From Anaerolineae bacterium (GTDB lineage Bacteria > Chloroflexota > Anaerolineae > Aggregatilineales > Phototrophicaceae), in NCBI GenBank assembly GCA_022822545.1, contig JAJEBE010000028.1:1-46526 (forward strand): a DNA stretch of 46,526 bases. Direction: 5' to 3'. This document shows, piece by piece, positions 23,586 to 33,700 of this stretch. The position numbers and the translations under genes are program-made. The stretch's first letter is position 1. Every line of letters begins with the position of its first letter. The notes below the pieces were generated by a model. That model had not been told where the DNA came from and searched no databases. It worked only from the letters and a program-made list of their open reading frames with translations.

Positions 23586-24472
23586 TGACAGCGCGCAAAC
23601 GCAAGGATGGCGTCGCTTGGCGTCAATCAAAAGAGGGACGCCGCGTCATTGGTTATGTTCTGACATTCGCCCTGCTGATCCCGCTCGGCATCGCCTTTAT
23701 TCTTCCGTTTTTCGTGATGCTGTCGACCGCGCTGAAACCGTTGAATCAGGTTTTCGCTTTCCCGCCGCGCTTGATTCCCGAAACTTTACAGTGGGAGAAT
23801 TTCGCCGATGGCTGGTACGGTTACGGTTACGTCAATTTCACCACCTGCACCTGGAATTCGCTGAAAATCACCATCAACAACATCATCGGCAATCTGGTCT
23901 CCTGTACGCTGGCGGCTTATGCCTTCGCTCGCCTGAAGGCGCGGGGCAAGAACTTCTTCTTCGCCATCGTGCTGGCGACCATGCTGCTGCCGAACGAAGC
24001 GCTGGTGGTGCCGCAATATATCTTGTTCAACAAGTTGGGTTGGCTGGATACGCATCTGCCGCTGATGGTGCCGCCCTGGTTTGGCTGGGCCTTCTTCATC
24101 TTCCTGCTGCGGCAATTCTTCCTGACGATTCCGGAAGAGTTGGTCGACGCCGCCAAGATCGACGGCGCGGGCCATGCGCGCATCCTGCTGCAAATCTTCA
24201 TCCCGCTCTCCAAACCGGCCTTGGCGACCCTTGCGATCTTCGCCTTCATCGGCAACTGGAACAACTTCTTCGGTCCGTTGCTGTATCTGCGCACACCCGA
24301 TGTTCAGACGCTGCCCGTTTGCCTGGTGCAGTATCAAGGCGCCTACGGCAATACCGAGTGGCATCTGATGATGGCAGTGGCGACAATCGCGGTGATACCG
24401 GTGCTGCTCATCTTTATCTTCGGCCAGCGCTACTTCGTCGAGGGCATCGCCACCTCCGGCGTCAAGCGCTAG
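23585..24472 (+). CDS. Sugar ABC transporter permease, second subunit
   Basis: A 295-residue MalG/UgpE-type permease with about six membrane helices. The EAA loop reads ELVDAAKIDGAGHARILLQI (about 190-209), followed by FIPLSKPALATLAIFAF. It partners the permease encoded just upstream, with which it overlaps by one base. Together they form the channel through which substrate delivered by the Tat-exported binding protein enters. No ATPase gene follows; instead the operon runs on to a CRTAC1-like gene. Confidence 0.94.
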   Translation: MTARKRKDGVAWRQSKEGRRVIGYVLTFALLIPLGIAFILPFFVMLSTALKPLNQVFAFPPRLIPETLQWENFADGWYGYGYVNFTTCTWNSLKITINNIIGNLVSCTLAAYAFARLKARGKNFFFAIVLATMLLPNEALVVPQYILFNKLGWLDTHLPLMVPPWFGWAFFIFLLRQFFLTIPEELVDAAKIDGAGHARILLQIFIPLSKPALATLAIFAFIGNWNNFFGPLLYLRTPDVQTLPVCLVQYQGAYGNTEWHLMMAVATIAVIPVLLIFIFGQRYFVEGIATSGVKR

Positions 24473-24483
24473 GTTCTTAGCGC
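24466..24483 (+). other. Hairpin across the stop codon of the second permease
   Basis: GCGCTA (24466-24471) and TAGCGC (24478-24483) form a 6-bp stem over GGTTCT and include the TAG stop codon. There is no T-run, so it is more likely an mRNA-stabilising or coupling hairpin than a terminator. Confidence 0.35.
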
Positions 24484-24499
24484 CAAAGCAAAGCATGAC

Positions 24500-26110
24500 A
24501 TGCGGTCCTTGCGCATCGGTCTCAGTGCAGTCTTGCTGGCGGCTTTTGTTGTCGCGGCGGTCGCCATCGGCAGGCTGGAGCCATTTGTGGATGTCAGCGA
24601 AGCGGCCGGCATCTCCGCCGGGCACCGCGGCCACTGGGAGCTCTTTGACGACGACTTCGCCAGCGGCTATCTGGGTATCGGCCAGGCCTGGGGCGATTAT
24701 GACCGCGATGGCTGGCTGGATTTGTATGTGACCGGGAATCGCGATCCCAGCGTTCTGTATCGCAATAATGGCGATGGGACCTTTTCCGTTTCGGATTTGA
24801 CGCCGCAGGTCGCCTTGCCCGATGTGGACACGGGCGGCGCCGTCTGGGCGGATTATGACAACGATGGCTGGCTGGATCTGTATGTGCTGAATCACGGGGC
24901 CAACGTCCTCTTCCATAACGAAGGCGGACGCGGCTTTGCGGATGTGACGGCGCAGGCCGGCGCAGGCGATGCCGGCAAAGGCACCACCGCGACCTGGGGC
25001 GATTATGATGGCGACAGCTATCTCGATCTGTATGTGGTGAATTGGTCCTGCTTCCCCGAATGCGGCGACCCCAACATCAGCCGTGAGCATGATGCCGCCC
25101 GCGACACGCTCTACCGCAATCGCGGCGATGGCAGCTTCGAAGATGTCACCGGTTTGCTGGATTACGATCTGCTGCTGGGCGCGGGCTTCAGCGCCAGCTT
25201 CACCGATTACGACAACGATGGCGACCCCGATATCTATGTGGTCAACGATCAATTCAAGAATATGCTGGGCAATATCCTCTGGCGGAATGACGGGGCTGGT
25301 TGCGGGGGCTGGTGTTTCAGCGAAGCGTCGATCGAAGCGGGCGCGCGCACCTTCATCCATGGCATGGGCTTGGCGGTCGGCGACTACGACAACGATCTCG
25401 ATCTGGATTTTTATTTCTCGGATATGGTGAATGGCATGGTGCTGCTGCAGAACCAGGGCGATGGCACTTTTGACGATGTGGCGAACAAGGCGGGCGTCGT
25501 GGTGGGGCCCAGCAGCGCGGTCGGCTGGGGCACGATGTTCTTCGATTACGACAATGACAGTTGGCTTGATCTCTTCCTCACCGCGACTGAATTCGTGCAA
25601 TTTGATATCTTCTCCGGGCCCGAGGGCATGATGTTCGCCTATCGCGATTATCTGTTTCGGAATCAGGGGGATGGCAGCTTTGCCGATGCGACGCCGCAAG
25701 ATTGGCTGGACGATTTGCGCCCGAGCATGGGCTTGGCTTATGCCGATTACGACCGCGATGGTTTTGTCGATTTCGTCTTGGGCAACTGGAATGAGGGTTA
25801 TCGTCTCTATCGAAACACCGGCGCCGACGGCAAGGGCAACAACTGGCTGAACATCCGCTTGCGCGGCGGCGGCGATATCAACCGGGACGCGATCGGCAGC
25901 CGCGTTTACCTTGAGACCAGCAGCGGGCGCGCGCTGATGCAAGAGGTGAAAGCGGGCTCAAGCCTGGGCGCGGGCAATGACATGGCGCTGCATTTTGGCT
26001 TGGGCGGGGAGACTATCGGCGAGTTGCGCATTCGCTGGAGCAACGGCACCGACGAGTCACTGGGCGCAGTGGCTGTCAATCAGTTCTTGGAAGTGGCTTA
26101 TTCCGGCTAG
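24500..26110 (+). CDS. Secreted CRTAC1-like protein: FG-GAP/VCBS repeats plus ASPIC/UnbV domain
   Basis: A 536-residue exported protein. Residues about 3-24 are a hydrophobic signal sequence or anchor. The body is a beta-propeller with repeated calcium-binding loops of the D-x-D-x-D-G type: GDYDRDGWLDLYV (about 65-77), ADYDNDGWLDLYV, GDYDGDSYLDLYV, TDYDNDGDPDIYV, GDYDNDLDLDFYF, FDYDNDSWLDLFL and ADYDRDGFVDFVL. The last 100 residues are an ASPIC/UnbV domain (NWLNIRLRGGG, GSRVYLETSSG, GELRIRWSNG). Such proteins bind calcium and probably polysaccharide or partner proteins outside the cell. The gene starts 27 bases after the permease gene, so it may be co-transcribed and help capture the imported glycan; this link is an inference. 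Confidence 0.9.
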   Translation: MRSLRIGLSAVLLAAFVVAAVAIGRLEPFVDVSEAAGISAGHRGHWELFDDDFASGYLGIGQAWGDYDRDGWLDLYVTGNRDPSVLYRNNGDGTFSVSDLTPQVALPDVDTGGAVWADYDNDGWLDLYVLNHGANVLFHNEGGRGFADVTAQAGAGDAGKGTTATWGDYDGDSYLDLYVVNWSCFPECGDPNISREHDAARDTLYRNRGDGSFEDVTGLLDYDLLLGAGFSASFTDYDNDGDPDIYVVNDQFKNMLGNILWRNDGAGCGGWCFSEASIEAGARTFIHGMGLAVGDYDNDLDLDFYFSDMVNGMVLLQNQGDGTFDDVANKAGVVVGPSSAVGWGTMFFDYDNDSWLDLFLTATEFVQFDIFSGPEGMMFAYRDYLFRNQGDGSFADATPQDWLDDLRPSMGLAYADYDRDGFVDFVLGNWNEGYRLYRNTGADGKGNNWLNIRLRGGGDINRDAIGSRVYLETSSGRALMQEVKAGSSLGAGNDMALHFGLGGETIGELRIRWSNGTDESLGAVAVNQFLEVAYSG

Positions 26111-26129
26111 TCCGCCGCGACATCATTGC

Positions 26130-29100
26130 CTAATCCAAGGTGAGCATCCAAGTGGAGACGCCGATGACCAGACCGCCGTCTTTGACGAAGATTGTCGGCA
26201 GGGCATCGTTGTCGCTGGCGAAGCTCATCGGCTCACCGACCAGCGAGTCGTTGAAATAAGCGCTGACGGTCTCTCCGGCGCGGTCATAATCGAGGCGCAG
26301 GCGGACGATGACATTGCTGACCGAAAGTTCTCTGATGACATCGGCGCCGCCATTTTGATATTGCGCCAGGCTGATGGTCGTTGAATCGACTTGTTGCGCC
26401 TGAATGCCGACTCTGGCTGTCTTCGCCGGGTCGCTTAGGGCGATGCCAAAGTAGACATCGGCGCTGGCGAGCGTCGGGTTGGCGCGGTGCAGGGTGAGTT
26501 CAGCTTCCACGCTCGTGATTCGGCGCGTTGCCTGATTGCCGTAACTGCTTTCGAACAGGTCGGCTGGCGGAGCGAAGAAGAGTGTCTCGCCTTCGCCGCT
26601 TTCCAATGCGCCCAAGCGCCAGGCGCCGTTTTCTTGCTTGAAACGAGCACCGTCCCAGAAGGGGGCCGCGAGCGCGCTGCTGTAGAGATGAAGCAGGTTT
26701 TGCGGGCCGGTCAGACCGTCCGCGGGCAAGACGCGCGCCGAGATGGCTGTTGGCGGTTCTGTGCTTGCTTCGGTGGGAATTTCGGTTGGCGCGGGCGGCT
26801 CGGTGGCGGGGAGGGCGGTCGCGATGGCAGGCGCGGCGGCTTGTTTAGCCGGCTCCGGCTCGCCATCGTCCGAGGCCGGCGGCGAAGCGGCGATTGCAGC
26901 GGGTTGTTCAGGCGTCAAATCGTCGGCATCGGTTTCGTCGGCGGTCGGCTCGCCGGGGCCGGCCTCAGCGGGCAGGATTGCCGCGATGATGCGATCGAGA
27001 TTGCCGCTGCTCGCTAGTGATAACAAGCCGCCGCCGACCAGGATAATGGCGGCCAGGACCGCGATGTTGAAGAGCCAGCGTATGCCGCCGGCGCGCTCCT
27101 CGCGCTCCTCGGCCGGATCTTCGATGCTGGGCTCGGCCGCGGGTTTGGCGTGGCTGTCGGGGGCGGGCGCCGCTTCCGCCGGCTCCGGCTCAGGCGGCTC
27201 CTCCGCTTCTTCGGGCAAGGCCTCCACCACGCGGTACCAGTGGCGGAAGAGCGGGTAGGCCGGGTTGCGGTCGATGAACATCGCTTTGAAGTGCTCGTTC
27301 ATCGCTTCCAGCTTCTGGCGGCGGCGTTTATCGCCTAGGTAGATATTAAGAAAAGCTTCATAGGTATCGCGCCAGCCCAGCATCATCTGGGCGTGCTTGA
27401 AGCCGAGCAGGTCTTCGGTGACATCGGCTTGCAGATGGATGGCTTCGCGGATGCTCGGCAGGGGCTCGTCGAGTTGACGGTCGATCTCTTGCAGCAGGCT
27501 GCGCCGCTTGACGCTGAGCTCGGCGAGGGCGGCATTGAGTTCGCTCATCCAGCTTCGATAAGCGTCCAGGCTGATGCCGGCGTTGGATTCGGCTTCGGTG
27601 ATGCCGCGCAGGGCGTCGTCGATCTTGCCGCCGGCGGCGCGGAATTCGGCATCGGCCCAATCTTGCATGGCCGAGTCCAGCGCGCGCAAACTCTGGATGC
27701 CAGGCCCGAGCAAACGCGCTTCGGGATTGCTGTCGAGTTGGCGCGCCAATTCAGAGATGCTGTCGACGATATGCGGACCGCTGACCTCATTGAAGATGGA
27801 TTGGGCGTTAATCAGGCTCTCGCGCTTGGCGATATATTCATCCAGTTTGCGCAGGGCGATGTGCCGCTCGGTCCCTTCGGGCAGGGCGCGCAGGGCGGCG
27901 GCTTGCCAAAAGCGGGCATCGTCGAGCGTGCCGTCGTGAGCATCGAGGACGCCGGAGAGAATGTACTGGGCGAAGAGGATGCGCAGGGCGGCAGTATTGC
28001 TGCTGGCGAAGTTTTGCACCAAACCTTGTCCCATCGCCTTGAGATAGGTGTCGGTGCTCGGCATCTGCGTCGCGAAGCCGTTGATCGCGCGGTTTTCGGC
28101 ATCGGTGAAGAGGTCTTCAATCTCCAGCAGCGCTTTGGAAGTCCGCTCTTCGCTTTCGACGCCGTTTCGTTCGACCCAATCACGCAGGACGCGCGACAGC
28201 TTCCATAGCCGCTGAGCGATGAATTGCTCGCTTTCACTGCGGGAGATCTCCAGGGCTTGCTGCCCAAGGCGCTGCGCGTCGGCCAAGTTGCCATGATCAA
28301 AGGCGGCCCAGCCATCGGCCAGGGTTCGGCCCAGGTGGCCGGGCACAGAATGCCGCTCGATGTAGCTGGCGTTGTCGATGACGGCCCGCAGTTGATGAAA
28401 CCAGCTCGAAAGCGTGGGGCTGATGGCGTTGACCGCTGCTGCGGCAGCTTCCAGGGAGGCGGCCGCTTCGGCCTTATTTCCCGCCACGATCACATCGCGG
28501 TAACGCTTCCAGGCGACTTGCGCGGTTTCGATGCCATCGATCATGGCGGTCAGCTTCTCGTCGAGCAATTGCCCGGCGAAAGGAAGCAATTCGTCGTGTT
28601 TGGCCCGCAGCCACTTTTCCAGATCGGAGCCATCGGCGGCGGGCACGTATGTCTGGCTGGTTTGCAGGACCTCGTAGAGCAGGCTGAGGAAGTCCTCGAC
28701 CTTGTCCCATACTGTATTGGCGGGGTCGATCGCGCGGCTGGCATCCAGCGCGGACAAGGCATCGCGCGGGTTTTTGGCCGCTTGCTTGCCGATTATGTCC
28801 ATATTCTCCGCCAGCTTGTTAGCGGCGTTCAACGCGCGAGTCATGGCGTTCAGGGGCAGGCGGCGTTCGGAATACTCATGCTGAAGACTGAGCGCCGACA
28901 GAGTCGCATTTAGCCCGGTTAAACTCTCGACCGCTTCGCCATAGATTTCCCGCAAAGCCGCGGCGCCGGGGTCCTCCAATTCAGCCGCTTGCGCCAAGCT
29001 GGCGCTGACGCTGGCCAGGATACCCCGCGCTTCTTCAACCGGCGCGCCGTCGGCCTCCAAAGAAGTCAAAGCCGCTTGAAGGCGCAAGAGGTTTGGTCCC

Positions 29101-30398
29101 AGCAATATGACATCGGGGAAGCGCGCGGAAACACGCTCCGCCAGGCGCCATTCCAGGTCGCGGACCGGCTCCGCGGCGCTGTCGCTGGCCAGCAGCAGAT
29201 TGGCCGCCTTGTCCGGGCGGTAGTTGAAGAGCTGTTCAGTCGCCTCAGCGACCGCCGGCGGGACTTGAGCCGGCTGGCTATCGGCGAGGAGCAGCGACCA
29301 ATCCAACAGCAAATGCGTCAGGCCGGCCGTTTTGCTGCCGGCGCGATCGCGCAATTCGGAGAGCAATTCAGCCGCGCTGGCCCAGTGGCGGCCGCGCATG
29401 TAGATCTTGACGGCGTCAAGATCGGCGGAGACTTCCAGGTCGCGGAGTCGGTCTACAATCTGCTGATTGGTTTTGCGCGCGGCTGGATAGGCCGGGTTAT
29501 GCCTCAGCGCCGCTTGCAAGTTGGTCTGCAAGGCGAGCAAATCATTGCGGCTCAGGTCCTGCGCTTTGAGCTTGTCGATAGTACGGGAGACGATAGCGTT
29601 GCGCTCCTGCTCGAGCGGACTGCGGAAACGGAGCAGGTCGGAATTCACCTCGCTCATTGAGGCGTAACGGTAGCGCAGGTTGGGGTGGACAGCGCGGGTG
29701 ACGATTGCCTGCAAACGCGGGTCGATCGCTTCGCTGTCCTGGTGAAAATCGACCTGGAAATCGGCATCCCCGTCGCGGGGCACTTCGACCCGGTAACCGC
29801 CGGAGAGGATGAAATAGAGCAACTCGCCCAGTTGATAGATATCGGTCTGCCGACTGATGCCCTGCATCGTCACCTCGTCGCCTTCGAGGAAGACGGCGTT
29901 GCCCCAGTCGATCACCTTTAGCTCATAGGTATCGCGGTTCCAAAAGAGGTGCTTGGCGTCGACATCGTTGTAGACGATATCGTTGTCATGCGCGGTCCGC
30001 AGCAGATTGACCAGCCGGCCGATGATCTCGACCATTTCCAGCATGGGCAGGCGCTGATGCAGCCCGGCCAGACGCACAACTTCGTCGGCGATAATCAAGC
30101 CTTCGGCGCGTTCCATGACGATGTATTGCTGTGGCAGGCCGCCGACGAAGAACTGCCCGCTGCCCAGCAATTCGGTCAGGACGGGGTGGCCGGCCAGCCG
30201 GGTCAAGGCTTCGCGCTCATTGATGATGCTGACTTCCTGGCCGGCGCGGATAGGGGGAGCGTCGTTGGGGTTGGGGCGCTTGATTACGACCGGGCGGTCA
30301 TCCGCTTTTGTGTCCACCGCGCGCAGGGTCTCGCCCGAGCGGCCGCGCGGGTAAATGTAGTTGTACCGGTAGCGGTTGTCAAACAAGCTGTCCGCCAT
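26130..30398 (-). CDS. Large membrane-anchored Ser/Thr protein kinase with extracytoplasmic domain
   Basis: A protein of about 1422 residues. Residues 10-260 are a eukaryotic-like kinase: VVIK with Lys40, Glu61 or Glu63 of helix C, IVYNDVDAKHLFW with catalytic Asp145, VIDWGNAVF with metal-binding Asp164 (DWG for DFG), and RQTDIYQLG (183-191). The usual HRDxKxxN is changed: Lys147 is Asp and the metal-binding Asn150 is His, so activity is uncertain. Residues about 260-1090 are helical repeats of TPR or coiled-coil character. A membrane helix (WLFNIAVLAAIILVGGGLLS) lies near 1105-1127, then a Pro/Ala/Glu-rich linker, and a C-terminal domain of about 200 residues, probably a LamG-like beta-sandwich. 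ATG 30398 is favoured by an upstream GAGG; in-frame starts exist up to 30524. It probably senses an external ligand. Confidence 0.83.
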   Translation of the reverse strand: MADSLFDNRYRYNYIYPRGRSGETLRAVDTKADDRPVVIKRPNPNDAPPIRAGQEVSIINEREALTRLAGHPVLTELLGSGQFFVGGLPQQYIVMERAEGLIIADEVVRLAGLHQRLPMLEMVEIIGRLVNLLRTAHDNDIVYNDVDAKHLFWNRDTYELKVIDWGNAVFLEGDEVTMQGISRQTDIYQLGELLYFILSGGYRVEVPRDGDADFQVDFHQDSEAIDPRLQAIVTRAVHPNLRYRYASMSEVNSDLLRFRSPLEQERNAIVSRTIDKLKAQDLSRNDLLALQTNLQAALRHNPAYPAARKTNQQIVDRLRDLEVSADLDAVKIYMRGRHWASAAELLSELRDRAGSKTAGLTHLLLDWSLLLADSQPAQVPPAVAEATEQLFNYRPDKAANLLLASDSAAEPVRDLEWRLAERVSARFPDVILLGPNLLRLQAALTSLEADGAPVEEARGILASVSASLAQAAELEDPGAAALREIYGEAVESLTGLNATLSALSLQHEYSERRLPLNAMTRALNAANKLAENMDIIGKQAAKNPRDALSALDASRAIDPANTVWDKVEDFLSLLYEVLQTSQTYVPAADGSDLEKWLRAKHDELLPFAGQLLDEKLTAMIDGIETAQVAWKRYRDVIVAGNKAEAAASLEAAAAAVNAISPTLSSWFHQLRAVIDNASYIERHSVPGHLGRTLADGWAAFDHGNLADAQRLGQQALEISRSESEQFIAQRLWKLSRVLRDWVERNGVESEERTSKALLEIEDLFTDAENRAINGFATQMPSTDTYLKAMGQGLVQNFASSNTAALRILFAQYILSGVLDAHDGTLDDARFWQAAALRALPEGTERHIALRKLDEYIAKRESLINAQSIFNEVSGPHIVDSISELARQLDSNPEARLLGPGIQSLRALDSAMQDWADAEFRAAGGKIDDALRGITEAESNAGISLDAYRSWMSELNAALAELSVKRRSLLQEIDRQLDEPLPSIREAIHLQADVTEDLLGFKHAQMMLGWRDTYEAFLNIYLGDKRRRQKLEAMNEHFKAMFIDRNPAYPLFRHWYRVVEALPEEAEEPPEPEPAEAAPAPDSHAKPAAEPSIEDPAEEREERAGGIRWLFNIAVLAAIILVGGGLLSLASSGNLDRIIAAILPAEAGPGEPTADETDADDLTPEQPAAIAASPPASDDGEPEPAKQAAAPAIATALPATEPPAPTEIPTEASTEPPTAISARVLPADGLTGPQNLLHLYSSALAAPFWDGARFKQENGAWRLGALESGEGETLFFAPPADLFESSYGNQATRRITSVEAELTLHRANPTLASADVYFGIALSDPAKTARVGIQAQQVDSTTISLAQYQNGGADVIRELSVSNVIVRLRLDYDRAGETVSAYFNDSLVGEPMSFASDNDALPTIFVKDGGLVIGVSTWMLTLD

Positions 30399-30757
30399 GA
30401 TGCTCTGCCTCAGCGGCTCTTCGGTTATCTCCATTGCGCTCGCGGATATCTTTAGTGATTTGTCTGTGGAAAGGCGCGCAACCCATACTTGCTGCCGCGC
30501 GAGAATCTTCTTGTTGCCCGCCAACGCGCGAGCGCATCGCCTTGCGCCGGCTGCAGCCCAGGCGAATTGGCGACAAGGTTGCCTTCAATTGTAGGTTGAT
30601 TCGACGGACGCGCAAGGAAGATAGCCGATAGTTATGGGGACAGGATGCGACGGCAGGCGTCGCGGCGCGGCGTCGAGCTGACTAGGCAAATATGGCGCGT
30701 CTGTGTATAAATGAAGATGTTCCAACGCCGGTCACACCCGATGAATTTTGGTGAACG
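30399..30757. other. Gap between divergent kinase and YfhO-flippase genes
   Basis: Depending on the kinase start, up to 360 bases lie here. It must contain divergent promoters. TATAAA near 30706 could be a -10 for the rightward gene, but no good -35 was found. No RNA gene or repeat was recognised. Confidence 0.35.
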
Positions 30758-33700
30758 ATGTCTCTGCGCCTGCGCGTCGCCCCCGATCTGCTCCTTATTT
30801 TGTCCCTGCTGCTAGCGCCGCTGCTGATGTTTCATCAGCAGACGCTGGGCGACCGGACCTTGTTGCCGAGCGAGAACCTGTATCAGCACTTGCCTTATTC
30901 CGCCTATCGCGATGTGGTGAAGGCGCCGGCGATTCCGCACAATCACTTGCTTTCCGACATGGTGCTGCAGAATTACCAGTGGAAACGTTTCATCCGCGCG
31001 CAGATTGCCGACGGCGAGATCCCGCTTTGGAACCCCCATCTCTTCGCCGGAGCGCCTTTCCTGGCGGCCGGGCAGCATTCGGCCTTGTATCCGCTGAGCG
31101 TCATGTACTACGTCATGCCCTTGAGCGCGGCATACGGCTGGTTCGTCCTGGTCAACCTGTGGCTGGCTGGCGTTTTCATGGCCGGCTATATGCGGGCCAT
31201 CGGCGTGAATCGAGCGGGGGCGGCCTTGGCGGGCCTGGTCTATCAGCTATCGGGTTTCATGGTCGCCGGCGCCGTCTTTCCGATGATGCTGGCGGCGGCG
31301 GTCTGGCTGCCGCTAATCCTGTGGATGATCGAGCATATTCTGTGCGGACGCGGCCTGGGCATCTTCCGCGGCGCCCCGCTGGTTTGGGTGGTCATCGGCG
31401 CGCTGGCGGTCTGCTGCAATGTCTTGGCCGGGCATATCGAGCTGACCATATATACGCTGCTGATAGCCGGGTATTACGCCGCCTTTCGCCTGATATGGCT
31501 GGGCATCCGCCGTTGGCGCGCGACCGGCCGGTTCCCGTTATTTTGGGCGACGCGCATGTCAATTTGGCTGCTGCTGCTGGTGATCCTGGGATTGGGATTG
31601 TCCGCGCTTCAGTTGATACCGCTTTACGATTTCGTGGGCAGCAACTGGCGGGCGGAGCGCTCCAGCCTGGAGACGGTGCTGGGTTATGCTCATGCTCCGC
31701 GCGACTTGCTGCAATTCCTGCTGCCGAATTTCTACGGCAATCCGACCCATCACAGCTATGCCGATGCCTTTAGCGGCGCCTTGGTCACGGACCTGCTAAA
31801 CGCCGCCGGGCAGCCGATTGATCGTATGGACTGGGGCGTCAAGAATTATGTGGAAGGGGCGCTCTATCTCGGCGTCTTGCCGCTGGCGCTGGCGGTTTAC
31901 GCCCTGGTCGCTGGTTTGTGGCGCCGCGCCGAGCAAGTCGGCATCATCCTCCTCTTCGCGCTGCTGGCGCTGATAGCGCTGTCCTTCATGTTCGGCTTGC
32001 CGAGTTATGGCTTGCTCTATCGCTTGCCGGGCATGAACCAACTCAACACGCCTTTTCGCTGGGTCTACGCGCTGAGCTTGGCTGTGGCGGCGCTGGCGGG
32101 CCTGGGGCTGCATATCCTGGCTCGCCGCGACCGCCTGGCGCTATTCATCGGCGCCCTGCTGCTGCTGGCGGGGCTGGCGGGAGTTGGGGCGCTGGCATAT
32201 ATCCATGCCTCCTTTGACCAATTTGAGCCGATCTTGGACCGGATCGTCGCCAAGGCGGCCTATGCGGAAGACGCCTTCGCCGATGGGCGGATGTTTTACA
32301 GTTATCAACTGCCGCAAGCGCGGATTTTGGCGGCGCTGCTGCTGGCCGGCGGCGTCGTTTTTCTGTTGGCGGCCGGGGCGCGGGGCCGATTTTGGGCGCT
32401 GCTGGCATTGGGCATAAGCGCGGGTGATCTGCTTGCCGCCTCTTATGGCTTCAACCCGGCCAGCGATCCGGCGCTGCTGGATTTCACGCCGCCGGCGGTT
32501 GAGTACTTAAAAGGGCAAGCCGGCTATTTCCGCGTGACCAGCCTGGAGCGTCCGAATGACGGGCGCATTCTGCATCCGAATACGACAATGCAATTCGGCC
32601 TGGATGACATCCGCGGTTATGACAGCATCATACCGGATAGCTTCGTGGCGACGATGCGCGCGCTGCAGCCGCAGCATCTGCTGGATTTTAATCAGATCGC
32701 GTCGCTGAGCACGGCGCCGGAACGGAACCACGGCGGCTACCAGCGAACGCTGATGTCGGATCTGCTCAGTTTGTTTAACGTCCGCTACGTTCTGACCGCG
32801 CCGGATGTTGAGATGCGGATACCGGGCTGGGCGGAGGTCTATCGGCAGGAGGTGGCGATCTGGGAGAACGAGTTTGTCATGCCGCGGGCTTTCGCCGTCG
32901 ACAAGGCCCGCTGGGATCCGCGCTGGCTGGCGGAAATGGGCGGCGGCTTCAATTTCGGCGAGCTGGGCATATTGGCGGGCGGCCTGAAGATTGAGGCTTA
33001 CCAGCCGGCCGAAATCACGCGCGACAGCGGTCGCGAGAAGACAATCGATGTCGGCGTCGAGCGGGATAGTTGGCTGGTGATCAGCGAGACCTATATGCCG
33101 GGCTGGCGCGCTTTCGCTCGGCCGCTCGGCAGCGGCGAAGATGAAGAGTTTGGCTTGGCGGTTCGGCTGGTTCTGGCCAACTTTCAGGGGGTGGAGCTGC
33201 CGGCGGGGGATTGGACGGTGCGCCTGGTGTATAGCCCGGAGTCGGTGCATCTGGGCATGTTCACATCGTCGCTCAGCGTCGCCTTGATCCTCTTTATGCT
33301 GGGCGGCTGGTTCTGGCGCGCTTATATCGGCTTGAACACGGAAGCCTCGTCGGGCGTGGCGCGGGTGGCGCGCAACAGCATCGCGCCCATCGTGCTGAAC
33401 CTGTTTAATCGCGGCATTGATATGATCTTCGCCATCGTCATGTACCGGTTGCTGCTGCCGTTGGATGTGGGCATTTACAACTTTGCCATCGTGCTCTTTG
33501 TCGCCTTCGATATCTTCACCAATTTTGGCCTGGATGTCTTGCTCATCCGCGAGGTATCGCAGCAGCGCAAGCGCGCCGGCCGCTATCTGTACAATTCCTC
33601 GCTCTTTCGCCTGGCGCTGAGCGCGGCGGGGGCGCCGCTTTTGGCGGGCTTGCTCCTGCTTTGGGGCAGCTCGGGGGCGGAGGCGATCCCGGGTGAGGGC

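Noticed and set aside
23786..25942. 718-residue open frame on the minus strand across the permease and CRTAC1-like genes
   Set aside because: It runs antisense to two clear genes, is low in complexity (Ala/Ile/Gln/His-rich) and resembles no family; a GC-rich shadow frame.
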